Shown here: positions 60,409-64,000 of the stretch, piece by piece | Layout: each line of letters starts with the position of its first letter | Numbering within the stretch: position 1 is the first letter of the stretch | Source: Gemmatimonadota bacterium | GTDB lineage: Bacteria; Latescibacterota; UBA2968; UBA8231 | Reading direction: 5' to 3' | DNA: 64,000 nucleotides | Assembly (NCBI GenBank): GCA_018673255.1 | Contig: JABHDC010000245.1 | Coordinates: forward strand, 155,618-219,617 | Translations under genes and position numbers: made by a program | The notes under the pieces: model-generated | The model's input: the letters and a program-made list of their open reading frames with translations, nothing else | Database searches by the model: none | Told to the model about the DNA's origin: nothing

Positions 60409-61319
60409 GAATCTTTGTCACCGGCGCGCGCGGCTTGCTGGGGCGATCCCTGCTGGCCACCGAGACGGATGCACCCCTCGAGTTTGTCGGGGGTGCCCGT
60501 GAACCGGGTCAGATTGGCGATCACCCGGTTGTGGCCTTCGACCTGGAACAGCATGACATGATGTCTTCGGCCCTGGAGGCGTGTCGTCCGGATGCGGTCA
60601 TCCATACGGCGGCCCTGACCAATGTCGACCGTTGCGAGACCGAACCGGAATTCGGCCGGCGCGTCAATTCAGATGCGGTCACGGTCCTGGCCGAAACCTG
60701 TGAACGGATCGGCGCCAGTCTCATCCACCTGTCCACCGACTACGTCTTCGACGGGCAGGCCGGCCCGTATGTCGAGACAGATCCAACACACCCCCTCTCG
60801 AGTTATGGCCGTGTGAAGCTGGACAGTGAGGCGCCCGTGCTGGCCATGACGCGTGGCCTGGTCGTGCGTACGCTCTGGTTGTATGGCCACATTGATGGCG
60901 CGCGCCGTAATCTGGTGACCTGGCCGATCGAGTCGCTGGCGAAGGGTGAGCCCTTGCGCATCGTCGACGATCAGTGGGGGAATCCAACATCGGCCAGTGA
61001 TCTGGCCCAGGCGTTGCTGGAGTTGTTGCGGGCCAGCGCGACCGGTTTGTTTCACTTCGGTGGATCCGACTTCATGACCCGCCTGGCCCTCGTACAACGG
61101 ATTGCGGCCTATTTTGGGTTGGATGCATCTGAAGTCGAGTCGATGAAGACGGCCGATGCCGGTCAGGCTGCGACACGTCCACTGAGGTCTGGATTACGCA
61201 GCGATCGGATCAGTCAAACGATCGGCCGTGAACCGATGTCTCTCGAGGAGGGACTCGAACGACTGGCGGAACAACCCGCATTCCGTCAGGATTTCGGCCC
61301 TCTCCTGCCCAACGCCTGA
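60405..61319 (+). CDS. rmlD: dTDP-4-dehydrorhamnose reductase family protein
   Basis: A 304-residue RmlD/SDR protein: RIFVTGARGLLGRSL loop, VIHTAALTNVDRCE, LIHLSTDYVFDGQAGPY, YGRVKLDSE (Tyr-x3-Lys) and DDQWGNPTSASDLAQ. It reduces dTDP-4-keto-rhamnose to dTDP-L-rhamnose or a similar donor. GGAGG lies 7 bases before the ATG, which overlaps the stop of the lipoprotein gene. The other dTDP-rhamnose genes are not in the window. It is followed by two glycosyltransferase genes. Confidence 0.85.
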   Translation: MRIFVTGARGLLGRSLLATETDAPLEFVGGAREPGQIGDHPVVAFDLEQHDMMSSALEACRPDAVIHTAALTNVDRCETEPEFGRRVNSDAVTVLAETCERIGASLIHLSTDYVFDGQAGPYVETDPTHPLSSYGRVKLDSEAPVLAMTRGLVVRTLWLYGHIDGARRNLVTWPIESLAKGEPLRIVDDQWGNPTSASDLAQALLELLRASATGLFHFGGSDFMTRLALVQRIAAYFGLDASEVESMKTADAGQAATRPLRSGLRSDRISQTIGREPMSLEEGLERLAEQPAFRQDFGPLLPNA

Positions 61320-61337
61320 ACCCACGGGACGATACCT

Positions 61338-62054
61338 GTGCCTGACCCCATTCAGATTTCCATCGTATCGCCGACCTACAATGAATGCGAGAATGTGGCT
61401 CTTCTTGCCGAAGAGATCTTCGGGATTCTCGGGGAGTGTGATGATATCGACGCGGAGTTGATCATCGTCGACGACAATTCACCGGATGGGACCGGGGCCG
61501 CCGCTGAAGCGCTGCGGGAACGATTCCCGGTGCAGGTCATCCATCGGGCCGGCAAGCTCGGTCTGGGATCAGCGGTCATGGAGGGCTGGAATCTGTCCAC
61601 CCGCCCCCATCTGGGCGTTATCGATGCCGATCTGAGTCACGATCCACAGATTCTGCCCGAGCTGATCCGATCCCTGCGCGACCACGATCTGGCGATGGGC
61701 TCGCGTTTTGGCGAGACGAGTCACGTGGAGAAGTGGGCGCTGCATCGAAAGCTGATCTCCGTTGTCGGTGTCGGTATGGCGCGCGTTCTGACCGGTGCAC
61801 AGGATCCACTCTCCGGATTCTTTTGCCTGCGTCGGCAGGTATTGCCGGAAGATTTCGCCCTGACCTCATCCGGCTACAAGATCCTGCTCGAGATCCTCAT
61901 GAAGGGTCACCACGAGTCGCAGCGATCGATTCCCTTCATCTTCCGAAACCGACAATTCAGCAGCAGCAAGCTCAACTGGCGTGAACACGCGTTGTTCCTC
62001 AAGCAGATCCTCGTGTTCTCGCTGCAACGTGTGTTCGGCTCACGCCGTCGATGA
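61338..62054 (+). CDS. Polyprenol-phosphate mannosyltransferase-like glycosyltransferase (GT2, DPM1 type)
   Basis: A 238-residue GT-A enzyme: ISIVSPTYNECENVALL, LIIVDDNSPDGTG, HLGVIDADLSHDPQIL (the DxD metal site), AMGSRFGETSHVE and DPLSGFFCLRRQ. It transfers a sugar from a nucleotide donor to a polyprenyl phosphate on the cytoplasmic side. There is no C-terminal membrane part. GTG start. The stop overlaps the next gene by 4 bases. Confidence 0.85.
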   Translation: MPDPIQISIVSPTYNECENVALLAEEIFGILGECDDIDAELIIVDDNSPDGTGAAAEALRERFPVQVIHRAGKLGLGSAVMEGWNLSTRPHLGVIDADLSHDPQILPELIRSLRDHDLAMGSRFGETSHVEKWALHRKLISVVGVGMARVLTGAQDPLSGFFCLRRQVLPEDFALTSSGYKILLEILMKGHHESQRSIPFIFRNRQFSSSKLNWREHALFLKQILVFSLQRVFGSRRR

Positions 62055-63805
62055 CCACCACCGGGCAGCACAGCGCTGATATCGCACAGGTGCGCGTCAA
62101 TGACGCGTTCCCGGAAGGCGACCCGAGTCTCGACCTGACGGTCGTCATCCCCAGCTACAATACGCGCGATCTGATGGAGCAGGCCCTGCGCACCGTCGAT
62201 GAGTCCGCCACGGATCTGTCGGTAGAGATCATCGTTGTCGACAATGCCTCCCACGACGGGTCCCAGCAGATGGTGGAGGAGCGCTTCCCCCATGTGAGGC
62301 TGATCTGCAACGACAGCAATCTCGGCTTCGCCGGCGCCAACAATCTCGCCTTCCGCCAGGCCCGGGGTCGCCATGTGCTGTTGCTGAATTCGGACACGAT
62401 CGTGCGACCCGATACGCTACGCACGATGGTCGATTTTCTTGATGAACATCCGCAGGTGGGGGCGGCTGGTTGCAAGGTCCTGAATCCGGATGGCACCCTG
62501 CAACTGGATTGCCGGCGTGCATTTCCGACACCCTCGGCGGCCATCTACAAGCTCTCCGGACTGAGCCGTCTGTTCCCGAAAAGCGAGCGTTTCGCCCGCT
62601 ACAATCTCAGCTATCTCGACGAGGACGAGATGGCCGAAGTCGATGCGCTGTCCGGATCGTGCATGTTTGTGCGGCGCACCACCTTGCAGCAGGTCGGTGG
62701 ACTGGACGAAGCCTATTTTATGTATGGGGAGGACCTCGACTGGTGCTTCCGCATGCGGGCTGCAGGCTGGCAGGTCTTCTACGTTCCCACGACGGAGATC
62801 ATCCACTTTCGCGGGCAATCGGGTCGATCTCAGGCGCTGCGGGTGCAATTCCGTAAGAACGAGGCGATGTCCATCTTCGTGCACAAGCACATGCGGCAAC
62901 GGTATCGCTTCTTTCCCGTATGGTTGCTGCACGCCGGGATCATCGCCTACAGCCTCTATGCATTCCTGAAGCCGGTGGCGCGTTCGCTCACCGTGCCGTT
63001 GATCGATGGCACCCTGTTGCTGGGTGGCGTGTGGCTGGGAATCGCCCTGCGGTATCATCCGACCCTGGAGCCCGGGATCCGGGCCATCGAGTCGCTGAGT
63101 CGTCAACTGGGCGTCGACGTGGAGCCCACACGGTGGCTGGTCCCACCCTCCTACAGCGACGGACAGTGGTTCCTCGTGTATGCAGCGCCGGTGGCGATCT
63201 GGCTGGTTTCTCTGGGGCTGTTGGGGCTCTATGACCGGCGACGCTTTGCCCCCGCGTGGGCGGCGCTGGGTGTAGGACTCGGCTTTGCCGTCATCATCAC
63301 CACTGTCTTCTTCTTCAGGGACTACAATTTCTCGCGCCTGGCAGCCGCCGCGGCGTGGGCCTGCAACACGGCGCTGGTCGCCGGTTGGCGCTGGGGTGCG
63401 CGACGGGTCTCAGGAGCCAGTACAGGCGGCCACCTGGGTCGCCGCCGGATCCTTGTGGTTGGCACCGATGAGGCGGCTGAAGCCCTGGTGGCGTCCATTT
63501 CCGGCTCGGGCGGTCTCGACAGCCAGCTGGTCGGCTTCGTCTCGACCAATCCCAAGAAACGAGGGCACGTCATCGCCGGGCACCCGGTGGTCGGTGTCGT
63601 TGAAGAATTGGCCGACCTCATCCAGGGATACGGCATCGACGAACTCATCTTCACGGCCAACAGTGTCTCGACGGCCCTGCGCTTCGTACCCGGGCGATCC
63701 GCCCGACTGCGGTTGCGCATGGTGTCGGGTGTGGCCGACCCGTCAGCACCCCTGCCGGCCTCCATCGATGACCTGCCTCTGGTCGATATCCGGTCAGGAG
63801 GATGA
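62051..63805 (+). CDS. GT2 rhamnosyltransferase-like domain fused to CoA_binding_3 part of a sugar-phosphate transferase
   Basis: A 584-residue protein. Residues of about 28-300 are GT2: LTVVIPSYNTRDLM, EIIVVDNASHDGS, HVLLLNSDTIVRPD, VDALSGSCMFVRR and EDLDWCFRMRAAGW. Membrane helices follow at about 298-320, 370-390 and 400-425. Residues of about 460-584 (RRILVVGTDEAAEALVASI, GYGIDELIFTANSV, MVSGVADPSAPLPASIDDLP) match the CoA_binding_3 Rossmann domain of WbaP-type polyprenyl-phosphate sugar transferases. The catalytic bacterial sugar-transferase domain that normally follows is absent. It ends the glycan gene run. Confidence 0.8.
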   Translation: MTTTGQHSADIAQVRVNDAFPEGDPSLDLTVVIPSYNTRDLMEQALRTVDESATDLSVEIIVVDNASHDGSQQMVEERFPHVRLICNDSNLGFAGANNLAFRQARGRHVLLLNSDTIVRPDTLRTMVDFLDEHPQVGAAGCKVLNPDGTLQLDCRRAFPTPSAAIYKLSGLSRLFPKSERFARYNLSYLDEDEMAEVDALSGSCMFVRRTTLQQVGGLDEAYFMYGEDLDWCFRMRAAGWQVFYVPTTEIIHFRGQSGRSQALRVQFRKNEAMSIFVHKHMRQRYRFFPVWLLHAGIIAYSLYAFLKPVARSLTVPLIDGTLLLGGVWLGIALRYHPTLEPGIRAIESLSRQLGVDVEPTRWLVPPSYSDGQWFLVYAAPVAIWLVSLGLLGLYDRRRFAPAWAALGVGLGFAVIITTVFFFRDYNFSRLAAAAAWACNTALVAGWRWGARRVSGASTGGHLGRRRILVVGTDEAAEALVASISGSGGLDSQLVGFVSTNPKKRGHVIAGHPVVGVVEELADLIQGYGIDELIFTANSVSTALRFVPGRSARLRLRMVSGVADPSAPLPASIDDLPLVDIRSGG

Positions 63806-63871
63806 GGATCCGCTCAGGGTCGATTGCGGATCTGCCCAGGGGTGGATCGAGGATCCGCTCAGGGGCGGATT
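63804..63871 (+). repeat. Short tandem repeat, three 22-23 base copies
   Basis: Copies begin at 63804, 63826 and 63849. The first and third share GAGGATCCGCTCAGGG exactly; the middle one is diverged (GCGGATCTGCCCAGGG). It begins at the stop codon of the preceding gene. Downstream bases include TCCTCCC, which can pair with GAGGA of the third copy. Confidence 0.7.
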
Positions 63872-63881
63872 GAGTCCTCCC

Positions 63882-63911
63882 TTGATTCGTCGGCCTCACA
63901 CGAGCTATGTT
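63882..63911 (+). promoter_or_regulatory. Possible promoter for the gene at the window edge
   Basis: TTGATT (63882-63887) and TATGTT (63906-63911) are 18 bases apart, 78 bases before the next ATG. Confidence 0.3.
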
Positions 63912-63988
63912 ACCGTGGTTCGGCGCCTTGGTGGTCTTACACCATCGCGTTCTTCTTCTCCCCAGTAGGTCCCGGAGTATTAACTGAC

Positions 63989-64000
63989 ATGTCCGAACAG
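63989..64000 (+). CDS. Possible start of a gene running out of the window
   Basis: ATG-TCC-GAA-CAG at the last 12 bases follows a GGAG at 63974-63977. Only four codons are visible, so this is a suggestion based on spacing. Confidence 0.35.

Overview
The window is GC-rich bacterial chromosome with dense genes, many 4-base start/stop overlaps and frequent GTG/TTG starts. A secreted vanadium haloperoxidase-like protein (5032-7275) ends in a Por/T9SS-type sorting tail, which points to the FCB superphylum. Together with the high GC, UxuA-like and sugar-isomerase genes, PhyH, DUF4954, DUF5107, a sulfatase and NagB-LmbE, this suggests a Latescibacterota-like heterotroph that scavenges polysaccharides. 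That placement is inference; there is no rRNA in the window. No tRNA, IS element or CRISPR array was recognised.

Layout. 1-3050: two tandem secreted collagen-like proteins, the second with a C-terminal S74 chaperone domain. 3294-8964: a CoA-binding protein, then a plastic stretch with three PIN-type toxin-antitoxin modules (one toxin truncated), the haloperoxidase, a GNAT and a wrecked methyltransferase. 8969-20358: a glycosidase-like propeller protein, a membrane protein, a kinase/CDP-alcohol transferase/epimerase operon (minus strand), a UroD-like plus DUF5107-TPR pair, an EF-hand-like protein, an SDR and a PhyH dioxygenase. 20390-23923 (minus): a hotdog thioesterase, a REC-HDOD regulator and a C45 acyltransferase-like hydrolase. 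24025-31710: a compact sugar-acid operon with two UxuA-like dehydratases, a TIM-barrel isomerase and a large propeller histidine kinase without membrane anchors.

33187-40434 (minus) holds the most unusual locus: DUF4954, a response regulator, a receiver domain fused to a complete glutamate dehydrogenase, and a hybrid kinase with HPt. They are packed as one operon behind a good promoter. It looks like a phosphorelay whose output is a metabolic enzyme rather than DNA.

40721-46193: NagB, an acyl-carrier-like protein, an HMGL/LeuA-like enzyme, a divergent NagB-LmbE fusion and a ferritin. 46279-58678: a methyltransferase, an epimerase with a PAS/GAF hybrid kinase, ThuA, Gfo/Idh, RibB, an amidohydrolase, a cupin-sulfatase pair, an M14-like zinc enzyme and an aldo/keto reductase. 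58807-63805: an overlapping envelope-glycan run made of a lipoprotein, RmlD, a DPM1-like GT2, and a GT2 fused to the non-catalytic half of a polyprenyl-phosphate sugar transferase. It ends in a short tandem repeat.
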